Notes: a model not told the origin generated them from the sequence alone. Shown: positions 45,598 through 57,974, counted from the first letter of the stretch. The stretch is 64,000 nt of DNA from Mytilus galloprovincialis (GCF_965363235.1 NC_134845.1:23004524-23068523), one strand, 5' to 3'. Program-made: numbers and translations.

Positions 45598-46745
45598 CAG
45601 TCCCACTAGCCCACGATCGAACTACGATCTATGAAAAAATGAAAATTTTGAGGATCGTAGTACGATCGTGTAGATCGCAGTAAGGTCGTATCACGGTCGT
45701 GGTGTGGTCTTCAAGATCGTGATAAGCGTGGCCAACTATGAACATGTTTAAAACAATCGTGGTGCGGTCTTGGCGAAATCAGGTCGTAGTAGAAGCGTGG
45801 TGAGAGCGCACTAACGTCTTGGTAAGATCGCAAAGGTCGCCGTACCATCGAAGCGAGAGCGTAGCGAAAGCGTGATTCTATTCGGAGAGACTACGCTACG
45901 ATCTAACAGCGACGTAATTGCTATTCTAGCACACCTTTGCCGCTCTTATCGCGCTCTTCTTTCGACCTGACTACGTTCATGCTACGACCATCATTTTTAT
46001 TAACTTTTTCACATAAAATATATTACCTCTCTCCAGGTTTTATTTGTCTGTATGTAATTATGACTTCTTGTCCATTTTCTTTAACGGCTCAACCATGCTT
46101 CATTTCGGGGCCTTTTTAAGCTGACTATGCGGTATGGGCTTTGCTCATTGTTGAAGGCCGTACGGTGGTGTATAGTTATTAATTTCTGTGTCATTTTGGT
46201 TTTTTGTGTAGAGTTGTCCCATTGGCAATAATACCACATCTTTTTTATATTCACACATATATGTGTCATCTCTGCTATCGTTCACTACAATATCGTCATT
46301 TGAGCTTGATGGACCAGCAACAGGTTGTAATTTATGTTGAATTGGTCGATCCGACATCTCTGCTGGATCAGGATTCGTAACTATCAGAGCTCCCTCCGCC
46401 TCTACATCAACCCCTACCACCACGCCCACGTGTTCTAGTAGATTTTTGTGACATGACTGTATTGTTTCAGAGAAATCTACGTATTAATCAGAAATAGAAG
46501 AAATGGAACTGTATTGATATGGAACAACTTTATTGCTGAGAACGTAGTAATATCGGTATGAACGTAGTATAATCGTGGTAAGAACGTGCTATAATCGCAG
46601 TAGAAGCGTGGTAAGATCGTGTTACAATCGGATAACTCGTGGTATGGTCGTAGTGAGAACGTGATGAGCGTAGAAAATTCTTGATAAGTGTAGTGAGGTC
46701 GCAGAATTAGCGCGATGATAACGTGGTATAATCGTAGCGGGACTG
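45598..46745. mobile_element. CAGTCCC-ended non-autonomous element with CpG-rich subterminal repeats
   Basis: The left end CAGTCCCACTAGCCCACGATC pairs loosely with the right end ATCGTAGCGGGACTG. Both sides carry many degenerate ATCGTGGTAAGAACGTGG-like words, visible at 45640-45900 and 46540-46740. These are unusually CpG-rich against the AT-rich surroundings. The centre holds an inverted mussel repeat (46097-46245). A GC-richer minus-strand stretch at 46270-46430 could be decayed coding sequence. No target duplication resolved; superfamily not assigned. Confidence 0.65.
46097..46245 (-). repeat. Mussel dispersed repeat nested in the CAGTCCC element
   Basis: On plus it reads TTCGGGGCCTTTTTAAGC, CTATGCGGTATGGGCTTTGC, GAAGGCCGTACGG and GTCCCATTGGCAATAATACC. 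Confidence 0.8.
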
Positions 46746-46984
46746 GGGCTTAACATCTCGCTGCTTTTTATAGCTTAGAAAACGATATGTATTTTGCTTA
46801 TTCTTGCAAGTAAACAATAATCTGTAGCTGTAATCAACCTTTTCCGTGATGCTTGACAGTTGCCTTATTAGCAATCATACCAACTATCCTCTTTTATATA
46901 TGTTATTTTATTATGAGACCCTTTAATTTGAAGAATTTCATATTCAAAATATATGTATTTAATCCTATAATCACCTTATTTAAA

Positions 46985-47300
46985 TAACCTGATATAGATA
47001 TAGGAAGATGTGGTGTGAGTGCCAATGAGACAATTTTCCATCCAAATAACAATTTAAAAAAAACCATTATAAATCAATATACGGCCTTCAACACGGAGCC
47101 TTGGCTCACACCGAAAAACAAGCTATAAAGGGCCTCAAAATTACTAGTGTAAGCCTTTCAAACGGGAAAACCAACGGTCTAATCTATATAAAAAAACGAG
47201 AAACGAGAAACACTTATAAATTACATAAACAAACGACAACTACTGTACATTAGATTCCTTACGTAGGACAGGTGCAAACAGTTTTAATGGTACCAAACCT
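46985..47300 (+). repeat. Mussel dispersed repeat (GTGTGAGTGCCAATGAGAC subfamily), long copy
   Basis: GAAGATGTGGTGTGAGTGCC, AATGAGACAATTTTCCATCC, GAGCCTTGGCTCACACC, AAGCTATAAAGGGCCTC and AAACGACAACTACTG follow in order. It is the longest copy of this subfamily in the window. Confidence 0.8.
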
Positions 47301-48299
47301 TCTCTCTTTTTCTAAAACAAAAGCATAACATCACAACATAGAAAAACACACCATAAAATATCAATTGGCAGACTTAACGCAATCAAACAAAGTAAATTAA
47401 TACACTATGAACAAATAAATTTGATCTGTGATATCTGAATGCAAATGCACAGTTAATAAAATATTAGGGACAAACATTCAAGGCCAAAAAGCAAACAAAC
47501 ACGTCCAAACAAAGCCATGGCAAGACACCACTGCGAAATAACCCTTCTAAAATAATCACTTTTGAAAAAAAAAAACGGTTTTAATAATACAGGATAATCT
47601 TTAAGTTTATACAAATGTAGTAAGAAGAAGTGAAAATTAGAAGATATTTCAAATAATCAAAGCTGGTATATAGACAAGATCCATATTAATATAAAATAAC
47701 AAAAAATCATTATAAACAGTATCAACGGGTCGAATTAACAAGAAAATACGATTTGAGAGTACTCGCAGTTACTGACAAGTTAAAAGCCAAAAACAATTAA
47801 TAATAAAAAATCATGCATCAGAAACTAAAATCAACAATGAGCATGAACAAGATGAAAATGTGCAATATTTGTATAACAAATATCGTCTGCCTAAATCTTA
47901 CCTCAGTCATATATGATTTTTTTGCTTAAGACTGATTTTTCGACACAAATAGTCGTGACTAAAGGAAATCTTTGACATTTCAAAATAGCATACAGCTAGA
48001 CAAATCAAAACATTTGAATTGAGACGTGTTACAAATTTACCAATCTCAATTGTTTGTAATTTTTATTCCAAAATGTTGTATGTTAACTTAAAAAATGGTT
48101 TATCATGGTTTTAGGAATCAAATACTTGTACATTTCTTTATTTCTGTGAAAATAAATTACTTATGGTGTAATAAAGAAATTTTAAAGTTTATATTTCACT
48201 GCCATTTACAAAAAATGTTCAAATTCTCATACGACATTATGGAAGCATGTATTTCGGCAAAATTCCAATGCCTGTTTGTGAATTTTTTTATTTTGTTTT
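47300..48299. other. No gene seen
   Basis: AT-rich sequence up to the target duplication of the next element. The open frame at 48095-48301 has no family resemblance. Confidence 0.45.
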
Positions 48300-48305
48300 G
48301 AATAA

Positions 48306-49210
48306 TACGGAAGCCGATAAGGGCCATTCAAAAAAAAAATTTTATGTCGTAATTACGACATAGCATGTCGTAATTTCGACATAACATGTCGTTATTACGA
48401 CATCGCTATATCGTAATTTCGACATAACATGTCGTTATAACGACATCGCTATGTCGTAATTTCGACATATCATGTCGTAATTACGACATCACTATGTCGT
48501 TAAAACGACATAGCTATGTCGTAATAACGACATCGCTATATATAAAAGAATATGTATTATGATTGCCAAGAAAATAAATGACACAGAAATTAACAACCAT
48601 AGGTCATCATAATGCCCCCAATAATTAGAAAAGCCCCCGATTAGTCAGCTATAAAAGAGGGAGGAAAGATACCAAAGGGAGAGTCCCCGAAATGCTGTGT
48701 GGCAGACAGTGTTATTAATTAATTATTAGCTCCCTTGGTAAAACTCCAAATTTCATATTTAATGTATTTCATTGTTAAATAATTTACATGAAGCTTAATA
48801 AGTATATATTTGTTAATTGCATAGCTTTTGCTATTTGAATTCATTGGTTAAAGATTTTTTATTTATATTGTAAAGTTTAATATTTGCATCGTCGCAAAAT
48901 CTTTGGTTACCTTCTTTGAACCTTCAGTGAGAAACTTATATATTTTTTTAAATCCCGTTTAAGTTCTCTGCCGTAGATGGGCTGTACAGCCAGACAAGTT
49001 TGAAATAAACAAATAAGACGTGGAAATATATGAGGACTGACATTGCATGTCAAGCATTCGATCTCTCTGTATATAAGCGCAAACTACATGGCTTCTTGTA
49101 ATAAGGGTGAATTGAAGTATTGATAGCTCTATTTCTACTTTCAAACGTTGGGTACGACATTCCTACAACACGACGTTACACTTTAACATGCGGCGTCGAA
49201 AAATGTTTTT
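48306..49210 (+). repeat. Left inverted arm of the 4.05-kb element
   Basis: Reads inward as terminal block, palindrome array (48341-48540), mussel repeat with GTATTATGATTGCC (48540-48710), and unique sequence to about 49210 near AACATGCGGCGTCGAAAA. It is the reverse complement of 51450-52353 with few differences. Confidence 0.85.
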
Positions 49211-51104
49211 GACTTCGTAATTTTTGCAAGTTTTATTTGGTTTTTTATATTGTTGGTTGATTCTGGTTCTGTTCGTTTTGTGATGGCATTTTATCAAAAA
49301 TTACCTCGCGCTAAATAATGTTTACCCTTTAAGTTATTTCAACTAAAAATGCAGTACTGTCGCAAGTAATGTAGGAAGGAAAGATGGGACGGAAATACAT
49401 GTATACGGTTTTCCATATTTTTGTTTTATCATAGGATGTTTAACTTTCAAGGTGCATATCATCTGTCATTGTAAAATTTCTATATCTTAATTCAACCAAT
49501 ACAAATATATCTGACACTCTGCAAGTAAATCGAACATTTTTACCCTTGGTTAAATTTGAATAGAATTGTATTTTCCCTGGCACATAAGTTGTCGAAATAC
49601 ACCCCTTCAATTACTTGAACCTTGGCTTGAGAATTATTTCCCAAGTCATCTATAGCGTTTAACTTCTGATATACATTCTAAAATATAGTAATCTACTCCT
49701 GGATCGTCCGCGAAAACGGCAAATATAATCCCGGGTTTTTATTAATTCGATGAAACGGTTTTCGTTGCTGTTTGGGATTCGTCTTTCAATTACCTTCATT
49801 TCATGCACAAGTTTATATTGACGAAAAGTTCCGGCTTCGCTAGTACAGGAATTATTTTCATCACGACCGTTATATAGCAGGACAAATCGCGAAGTAAAAC
49901 ATTCCGTGAACTGGTATTAAGTCTTTTAATATTGGTGATTGCACCTTACTGAAGTGACGACTTTAAATGATCTATTTTGGAGTACTTCCGTAACATAAAT
50001 TTCAATTCGCATTTACATTTAGAGGACTGTCTTGGTGCCTCCAATTTGTCTTTGCAAAAGTTGGACAAAGTTCATGTAATGGGATGTTTTCCCCATTTCC
50101 CAATTCTTTTAAATAAATCGTTAAAAGCTATAAACGATTAATAAAAATTGCAAAATTTAACCTGTGTCGAACCTATGTCCCCGGGCGGAGTCTATAGCAA
50201 CATGCACTATTCTTTTTTTTCGGCAGCAATCATCAACCTCTTTTTCCAAATTTCATAACACGATTTGTTTTAATTATCATGAACATTTAATTGAAACTTT
50301 AGCACATGTAACGTCGGAAATTAGCGTCTTTAGGATTTTAGACGTTTTCAGACGTTTGGACAAACTGGCTACCGTTTTGTAATGTGTGGAACCATTTTAT
50401 TCCTTTAAGACCCAAATATGTAGGTAATAAGAAAAGAATCTTGGCATTTTTTACTCTTCGTGTATCTAACTTTTGTTTTTATCAATTATAAAAAATACGC
50501 GTTAACTGCTTTGAAAAATGAAATATCAACTTGGACAAAATGGTTACCGTTTGAAAAACGACTGTGTAGAGAAGATTTTATTGAATCAGCAATATTTGAA
50601 CTCACATGAGGCAAATATTTGTACTTTTGTTAGATATTATTATTGTCTTACTCTTTTTATTCATTTTCTGCTATATCTACTTATAAAATTCACTTTCGGT
50701 CGTTGAGTTTATGAAAAACGTCGTTGGACATTTTTCTTATTCCAGCTTAATATGCAGCCACCGAGTCAAATGAAATTTGGCAAAATAACGGCTTTAACGG
50801 CACAGAGAACAAACACATGTCGTTGTTCCTTCCAAGAATCAATTTAAGAAGATCAGAGAATAAGAAATAGGATCACTATACATAAGAGTTAAAACAGTTT
50901 TTCATAAATGTAACGTTGGACATCCGTTTTTTTCACATAGCTTTCTTATTTTAATCCTCAAATAAACTACATATTATTAGTATATGATCAAGAGCTGTAA
51001 AAACATAATTTAAAACATATACTGAACTTGTTACAATATTGTTTCGCGTTTTCTAACATTTTTATTTTTATTTTGTTTTGCGGATGAAATTTCGAAGATT
51101 CTGT

Positions 51105-51420
51105 TTTAAATCCTAGGCGTTGTACATCGTGCCCAACGTTTGAAAGTAGAAATAGAGCAATCAATACTTCAATCCAACCTTATTACAAAAAGCCTTGCAG
51201 TTTGCACTTATTTGTAGGGAGATGGATAGCTTGTCTTGCCTTGGTAGAAATAAATGTTAGACCTAACATACACGGTCGGTATAATTTCAGGGGATCTATA
51301 AAATATATAAGTTTCTCACTGAATCTATTCAAAGAAGGTAACCAAAGATTTTGCGACGATGCAAATATTAAACTTTACAATATAAATAAATATCTTTAAC
51401 CAATGAATTCAAATAGTAAA
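51105..51420. repeat. Diverged direct duplicate of the inner right arm
   Basis: CCAACGTTTGAAAGTAGAAA, ATCAATACTTCAAT and TTTGCGACGATGCAAATATT occur both here and at 51500-51800 in the same orientation. This copy is clearly more diverged than the two arms are from each other, so it is older. Confidence 0.8.
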
Positions 51421-51449
51421 GTCTTTGCAATTAACAAATATGTACTTAT

Positions 51450-52353
51450 TAAGCTTCATGTAAACCCTTTTCGACGCCGCATGTTAAAGTGTAACGTCGT
51501 GTTGTACCCAACGTTTGAAAGTAGAAATAGAGCTATCAATACTTCAATTCACCCTTATTACAAGAAGCCATGTAGTTTGCGCTTATATACAGAGAGATGG
51601 AATGCTTGACATGCAATGTCAGTCCTCATATATTTCCACGTCTTATTTGTTTATTTCAAGCTTGTCTGGCTGTACAGCCCATCTACGGCAGAGAACTTAA
51701 ACGGGATTTAAAAAAATATATAAGTTTCTCACTGAAGGTTCAAAGAAGGTAACCAAAGATTTTGCGACGATGCAAATATTAAACTTTACAATATAAATAA
51801 AAAATCTTTAACCAATGAATTCAAATAGCAAAAGCTATGCAATTAACAAATATATACTTATTAAGCTTCATGTAAATTATTTAACAATGAAATACATTAA
51901 ATATGAAATTTGGAGTTTTACCAAGGGAGCTAATAATTAATTAATAACACTGTCTGCCACACAGCATTTCGGGGACTCTCCCTTTGGTATCTTTCCTCCC
52001 TCTTTTATAGCTGACTAATCGGGGGCTTTTCTAATTATTGGGGGCATTATGATGACCTATGGTTGTTAATTTCTGTGTCATTTAGTCTCTTGGCAATCAT
52101 AATACATATTCTTTTATATATAGCGATGTCGTTATTACGATATAGCTATGTCGTTTTAACGACATAGTGATGTCGTAATTACGACATGATATGTCGAAAT
52201 TACGACATAGCGATGTCGTTATAACGACATGTTATGTCGAAATTACGATATAGCGATGTCGTAATAACGACATGTTATGTCGAAATTACGACATGCTATG
52301 TCGTAATTACGACATAATTAATTTTTTTTGAATGGCCCTTATCGGCTTCCGTA
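51450..52353 (-). repeat. Right inverted arm of the 4.05-kb element
   Basis: Mirror of 48306-49210, including the palindrome array at 52122-52315 and the terminal GGCCCTTATCGGCTTCCGTA. Confidence 0.85.
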
Positions 52354-52539
52354 GAATAAGTAGTATTTTTAACATTTTGGAAGCCCAGCGACGATATGAC
52401 GTAATTTTGATAACCGATAAACTAGATTGTATAGGTGTGCATTACTTGCTACAAACAATAAATTTTCTGAGTCTTACTAAAAAGTAAATTCACAGAAATA
52501 CTGAACTCATGCCAAAATCAAATGACAAAACACATCAAA

Positions 52540-54055
52540 AACGAATGGACAGCAACTGTCATACTCCTGACTTTGTACAGGCATTTTCAAATGTAGAAAA
52601 TGGTGGGTTAAACCTGGTTTTATAGCGCTAAACCGAAAGAGGACATGATAAATCTCTGTCACTCTTACAAACATCGGTTCAAACAGTTTTGCATTGGTGA
52701 TAAGCCCGGTTCAAAGTAAATTAGTCCATTGTTTCAGATATTATTGAAAGTGAATGTTCTCCCATCTATTTGTATTGTAGTCCTGTCATGTAATGTTGTT
52801 ATTTTAATGTTATATTTAACTTTATCATAAAAGAGGGATGTTTGGTATGCCACAAAACCAGTTTCAACCCACCATTTGTTTTCCTGTACCAAGTCAGGAA
52901 AATGGCCATTGTTATATTATAGTTCGTTTCTTTTTTTAATATTGTGTTTCTGTTGTGTCGTAGTTCTCCTCTAACTTATATTTGATGTGTTTCCCTCAGT
53001 TTAAGTTTGTAACCCGGATTTGTTGTTTTTTACTCAATCGATTTATGAATTACGAACATCGGTATACTACAGTTGTCTTTATATGATACACCTATGAATG
53101 TGAAACAAAATATACCGTAGCAGTTATCGAACAGTTGAAATAAAATGATATGCATGTAATGAAAAAAAATGTTTATCTTACATGATCTTGCTACAAAACG
53201 AAAACCTATTGACGAGTCTATCTTATCTTTCTGCTATAAAGCTCGGATCATTTTCCGACTAATTATATACTTGTTTTGAATTATTTAGCCAGTGTGTTGT
53301 ATGTTTGCAAAACATATCAAAGGGACCTTCAAACTCATAAGTCGAAAAAAAGACAATACAGTGGCAATAAAACTAATCATTATAAAAAGGAAAACGACAT
53401 TAAACAAAATATAACATAGAACGCCGTAGACTGAGGAACACGAATCCCCAACAAAACCGGTGATTTATGTTTATAGTTTTGGCTGCTGAATCCGTTTATA
53501 GTCGCTTTAAAAGGTGTCAGTTTGGGTTATCAACCTAATTTTGTCAATACATCGGAACTAAACAAACAAATGTCGTACAGGCAGGAGCTTTTGCTATCTA
53601 TAAAACCAGGTTTAACACACCATTTTCTGCGAAAAATGCCTGTCCCAAATTAGGAATAAACATTTGTTTTCCATTCGACATTCCCCTTAGTTGACATAGA
53701 CAAATGTATGATTTTGTCATGTTTTGGAATTTCCTCTTTTTATATTACGAGTTTACCTTGGAGTTCAGCCTTTTGTTAATGCCTTTTTATGATATTGTGA
53801 ACATTAAAACATATCATATTAATAAACAGGAAAAAGAAGATGCATGCATAGATATGTTGCAAAGATTCCCGTCTATTCCATGCAAACAATTACGAAAGCA
53901 AAGGAAAATGCTGAATGTAATATGACAGTGTTATCTATTCGAGTATTGTGTTTGAGCTTCTGATTTTGCCATAGGATTAGGGACTTTCCTTTTTGCATTT
54001 TCCTTGGAGTTCGTTATTTTTTTATTTTATTTTTCTATATTTAAAGATATAAATA
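52540..54055. repeat. Cluster of mussel repeat fragments in both orientations
   Basis: Fragments with ATGGTGGGTTAAACCTGG (52600), TTCAACCCACCATTTG (52860), GTACCAAGTCAGGAAAATGG (52890) and AAAAATGCCTGTCCCAAATT (53630). They belong to the AACTAAAACTGAGGG family and its relative. Unique AT-rich sequence lies between. No gene seen. Confidence 0.55.
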
Positions 54056-54510
54056 AAGGCAACAGTAGTATACCGCTGTTTAAAAACTCATAAATCCATG
54101 GTCAAAAAACAAAATCGGGGTAACAAACTAAAACTGAGGGAAACGCATTGAATATAAGAGGAGAACAACGACACAACAATAAAATCCTATGAGAATAACA
54201 AATATGACATCAAAACCAAACACATGAATTTGGGATAGATAAATACCGTGACACGTCTTATAGTAATGTGAATTCACACTCAAAAATAAGAGAAAACAAA
54301 CGACACAACGGAAACACAACGTTAAAATGTAACACACACAGAAACGAACTATAATATAACAATGGCCATATTCCTGACATGGTACAGGACATTTTTAAAG
54401 GAAAAAATGGTGGATTGAACCTGGTTTTGTGGCATGCCAAACATTCCTCTTTTATGGCCATGTGAAATATAACATTAAAATGACAACACAACATTACAGG
54501 ACTACAATAT
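54055..54510 (+). repeat. Mussel dispersed repeat, AACTAAAACTGAGGG family, long copy
   Basis: AAATAAAGGCAACAGTAGTA, AACTAAAACTGAGGGAAACG, GAGGAGAACAACGACACAAC, CATGGTACAGGACATTTTTA and ACATTAAAATGACAACAC occur in order. It is interrupted by a segment with CGTGACACGTCTTATAGTAA, which also occurs alone at 55330 and 58845. Confidence 0.7.
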
Positions 54511-54569
54511 AAATAAATAGGAGAACATAATTGACAAAGAAACACACGAATAATAGCTAACAAAAGGCA

Positions 54570-54735
54570 ACAAGTTTAAAATTTTAATACGCCAGAAGAG
54601 CATTTTGTCCACAAAAGACTTACTAGTGACGCCCAGATACAAAAGTGTAAAAGCCAAAACAAGTACAAAGTTGAACAGCATCGAGGACCAAAAGTTCAAA
54701 AAAGTTGTGCCAAAAACGGCCAGGGTTTTCTGTTA
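54570..54735 (-). repeat. Mussel dispersed repeat, GAGCGTCACTGATGAGTC family, inverted copy
   Basis: The minus strand carries GGCGTATTAAAATTTTAAAC, CTAGTAAGTCTTTTGTGG-like and GTCCTCGATGCTGTTC-like blocks in family order, diverged from the plus copies. Confidence 0.55.
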
Positions 54736-54920
54736 GGTACCAGAACATCCCTATTATTCAGAATAATTTATACTTTTGCAAACAGTAAATTTTATAAAAT
54801 GACTATACAAAAGATATATGATAAAACTGAAGTATTCACTAATTACAGGAAACAACCGAAATACACTACATAACCCGACGAAATGCAGCACATCCGAATA
54901 AGTTTAAACCTCAACGCCAA

Positions 54921-55026
54921 GTGACGTCATATTTGAAATTGTAAAAAATGACAAAAAAATTACGTCACATTTGAATTTGTAAAACAGATCATCAAAAAAT
55001 GAAAAATGACGTCACATTTGAATGAA
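54921..55026. repeat. Three short tandem units with TGACGTCA-like sites
   Basis: GTGACGTCATATTTGAA, TTACGTCACATTTGAA and ATGACGTCACATTTGAA recur at about 40-55 bp spacing with GTAAAA between. Confidence 0.7.
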
Positions 55027-55329
55027 TAAGATAGAATAAGGATTGATTTAAGATTATATTTGAACTAAATACTGATATTACATTTAATAACAATGCACAT
55101 TTCAATACTTATTAATAGCAAACTAAGGTAGCAATTAACTATATTATATGTCCGGTTTGTTTTGAATCTAACTTCAAACGTAAACCATCGTACAGATTAC
55201 GTTGAACAAAATGAAATTTAGTTAATGAAGGCGGTGATTAATTTTCTTTATCATAACACATGAATATAATAGAAAAGACGTGAACACATTTGACAAAATC
55301 CGATGAGAATTACAAATATAACATTAAAC

Positions 55330-55560
55330 ATTTAAAATAAATACATGATTTTGGGATAGATAAGTACCGTAACACGTCTTATAGTAATGCGAATTCACAC
55401 TCAGCAAAACAGTCACAATCGGTAATGAGTCACGTTTGGTAATTAAAAGATTAGACGACGTAATGACAAACCTCAATCTACCATGTGGTAAAAATGTCCT
55501 TAGCTAGTTTGGTCAAAGACACATCGTATGGATCCACCAATTCCATAAAACTATATATAA
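55330..55560 (+). repeat. Mussel dispersed repeat, ACACGTCTTATAGTAATG family
   Basis: GGGATAGATAAGTACCGTAA, CACGTCTTATAGTAATGCG, TCACACTCAGCAAAACAGTC and TTGGTCAAAGACACATCG are present. A diverged copy lies at 58845-59090. Confidence 0.65.
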
Positions 55561-56334
55561 ATATGATACATGCAACATCTGTGCTTGGTGAAAAACATAC
55601 TCCAATTATATGTCGTGAACATAGTTGTCGACGATATCAATGAGTATGTAACATGCACTGTTTGTTGTTATACAGAAATCTGCTACTAAGTCTGAAATCA
55701 GCAGCGCAAACCCCAGCACTCAGAATTACACTATCAACAGTGACATTGCTTTATATACTGTTCCCATGACGACAAAATACCTTGGATTTTCTGTATTCTG
55801 CATTGAAAGTCAGAACGTAAGGAATTATCAAATAGAATAGTAACAACATCTTACATCGTATTCTCTGGCTAAGTCTATTTTAAAATAGTGGTCTCAGTTT
55901 CTAGTTTATTAAGAACTTATCTGGCGTTGTTTGTTTTGTGAGTTTAGCTTTGGTTAAGATATATTAAAAAGAACCGCTTAAACAGTATTTAATATGAATT
56001 GAAACTATATCATTTTTTTTTTATCTTCAAACGCGATTTTTCTTCAAAGGATGCAATAAATGATCAATCAATATCTGGATCTTCAAGCAGATATACCTTG
56101 TGATATACAACTATATAACAAATCAATTTTACAAATGTACCCTTTTGCCCATGAGATAAATAGTACAGATGAATTTCTTGCAAAGTTATTTTGCCGTTCA
56201 ATCATAAACCTTACATTATGCACCAAAAGCCTCTCATTATGACTGTTCTCAGCAATTTTATTAAAAAAATGAGTAGAATTAAGAAACTATTATTAATAGT
56301 TTTGGAGTATATTATTTCGAATACTGATGTCAAG

Positions 56335-57945
56335 TTGGTTCAATATTCAACATTAAATTTCAACATTCAAATATTTTTTTTTTCTTGCATCCATTTTCAA
56401 CATTCAATATTCGATTTCAAAATTCAACATTCGATTTCAATATTCAACATTCAACGTTCAACATTTTTTTTTTCTTGCATCAATTTTCAACGTGCAACAT
56501 TCGTTTACACCATTCAACATTCGATTTCAATATTCACCATTCAACATTCGATTTCAATATTTTTAACATTAAACCTTCAATTTTTTTTAATTGTTTTTTT
56601 ATTATTGCATTCGTTTTCAACATTGAACATTCGTTTTCAACATTCAACATTCAATTCTCAACTTTCAACATTCGTTTTCAACATTCAACATTCAAGATTT
56701 GTTTTCAACATTCACTTTTCAACTTTCAACATTCGTTTCCAACATTCAGCATTCGTTTTCAACATTCAACATTCGTTTTCAATATTCAACATTCGTTTTC
56801 AACATTCAACATACGCGTTCAACATTCAAAATTCGGGTATAACATATGATTTTTAACTTTCAAGATTCGTTTTCAACATTCAACATTCGCTTTCGATATT
56901 CAACTTTCAACATCGTTTTCAACATTCAACATTCGTTTTCAACATTCAACATTCGTTTTCAACATTCGATTTTTCTCATCCAACATTCAATTTTCCTCAT
57001 CCAACATTCAATTTTCCTCATCCAACATTCGTTATCAACATTCAACATTCGATTATAATAATCGACATTCAACATTCAACATTCAATTTTTAATTTTTTT
57101 TTTCTTTCTTGCATCCATTTTCAACATTCAATATTCGATTTCACCAATCAACATTCTATTTCGTGTTCAACATACAACATCCAATTTTTTTATTATTTTT
57201 TTTGTTATTGCATCCATTTTCAACATTCAACATTCGATTTCAACATTGAACATTCGATTTCAATATTCAACATTCGAATTCAACATTAAACATAAGTTTT
57301 CAACATTCGAATTTCAACTTTCAACATTCGTTTTCAACATTCAGCATTCGTTTTAAACATTCAACATTCGTTTTCAACATGCAACATTCCTTTTCAATAT
57401 TCAACATTTGTTTTTAACATTCAACATTCGTTACAAACATTCGATTTTCAACTTTCAACATTTGTTTTCAACATTCGTTTTCAACATTCGTTTTCAACAT
57501 TCAACATTCATTTTCAACATTCAACATTCGTTTTCAACATTCAACATTCGTTTTCAACATTCAACATTCGTTTTCAATATTCAACATTCGTTTACAACAT
57601 TCGATTTACAACATTCAACATTTGTTTTCAACTTTCAACATTCGTTTTCAACATTCAACATTCGTTTTCAACATTGATCATTCGTTTTCAACATTTATTT
57701 TCAACTTTTAACATTCGTTATCAACTTTAAACATTCGTTTTTAACATTCAATATTCAACTTTCAACTTTCAACATCCGTTTTCAATTTTAAACATTCGTT
57801 TTCAAATTTCAAATTTCAACTTTTGTTTTCAACATTCAATTTCAACTTTCAACATTCAATATTCGTTTTCAACTTTAAATATTCGTTTCCAACAGTCAAT
57901 TTTCAACTTTCCTTTTCAATATTCAAAATTCGTTTCTAAACAGAA
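56335..57945 (+). repeat. Large minisatellite, TTTTCAACATTCAACATTCG unit
   Basis: About 1.6 kb of tandem 20-bp units and shortened variants such as TTTCAACATTCG and CTCATCCAACATTCAATTTTC. It is interrupted by T-rich tracts near 56465, 56580, 57090 and 57190. Units near 57480-57600 are almost uniform; the edges are degraded. The array is strand-asymmetric, with T- and C-rich pyrimidine blocks on plus. Long open frames in it arise because the unit rarely contains stops. Confidence 0.9.
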
Positions 57946-57974
57946 TTGATACTGAAGACTTTGTGTCTGAATAG

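Larger units (their letters stand above)
48300..52359. mobile_element. 4.05-kb element with 0.9-kb inverted arms, palindrome arrays and 6-bp target duplication
   Basis: GAATAA at 48300-48305 and 52354-52359 flanks an element (48306-52353). It begins TACGGAAGCCGATAAGGGCC and ends GGCCCTTATCGGCTTCCGTA. Each arm is about 0.9 kb and nearly identical in inverted orientation. An arm holds a terminal block, an array of about ten 18-bp palindromes of the form ATGTCGTAATTACGACAT, a mussel-repeat copy and a unique segment. The 2.2-kb core (49200-51400) encodes no recognisable protein. Superfamily unknown; arm length and target size alone do not decide it. Confidence 0.85.

Noticed and set aside
48341-48540. 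Palindrome array as a CRISPR array
   Set aside because: Units are themselves palindromic, linkers are only 3-4 bases and repetitive, and the same array is mirrored in the other arm of a transposon in a eukaryotic genome.
48959-49144. Short 61-codon frame conserved with 51515-51700
   Set aside because: The conservation is only the two inverted arms. Both strands of the arm are equally conserved and there is no domain.
48300-52359. Assignment of the 4.05-kb element to a named superfamily by its 6-bp target
   Set aside because: Several unrelated superfamilies make targets of this size, and no coding sequence remains to decide.
56191-57677. Long open frames rich in FSTFNIRFQHS
   Set aside because: They are translations of the 20-bp minisatellite, which happens to be stop-poor in all plus frames.
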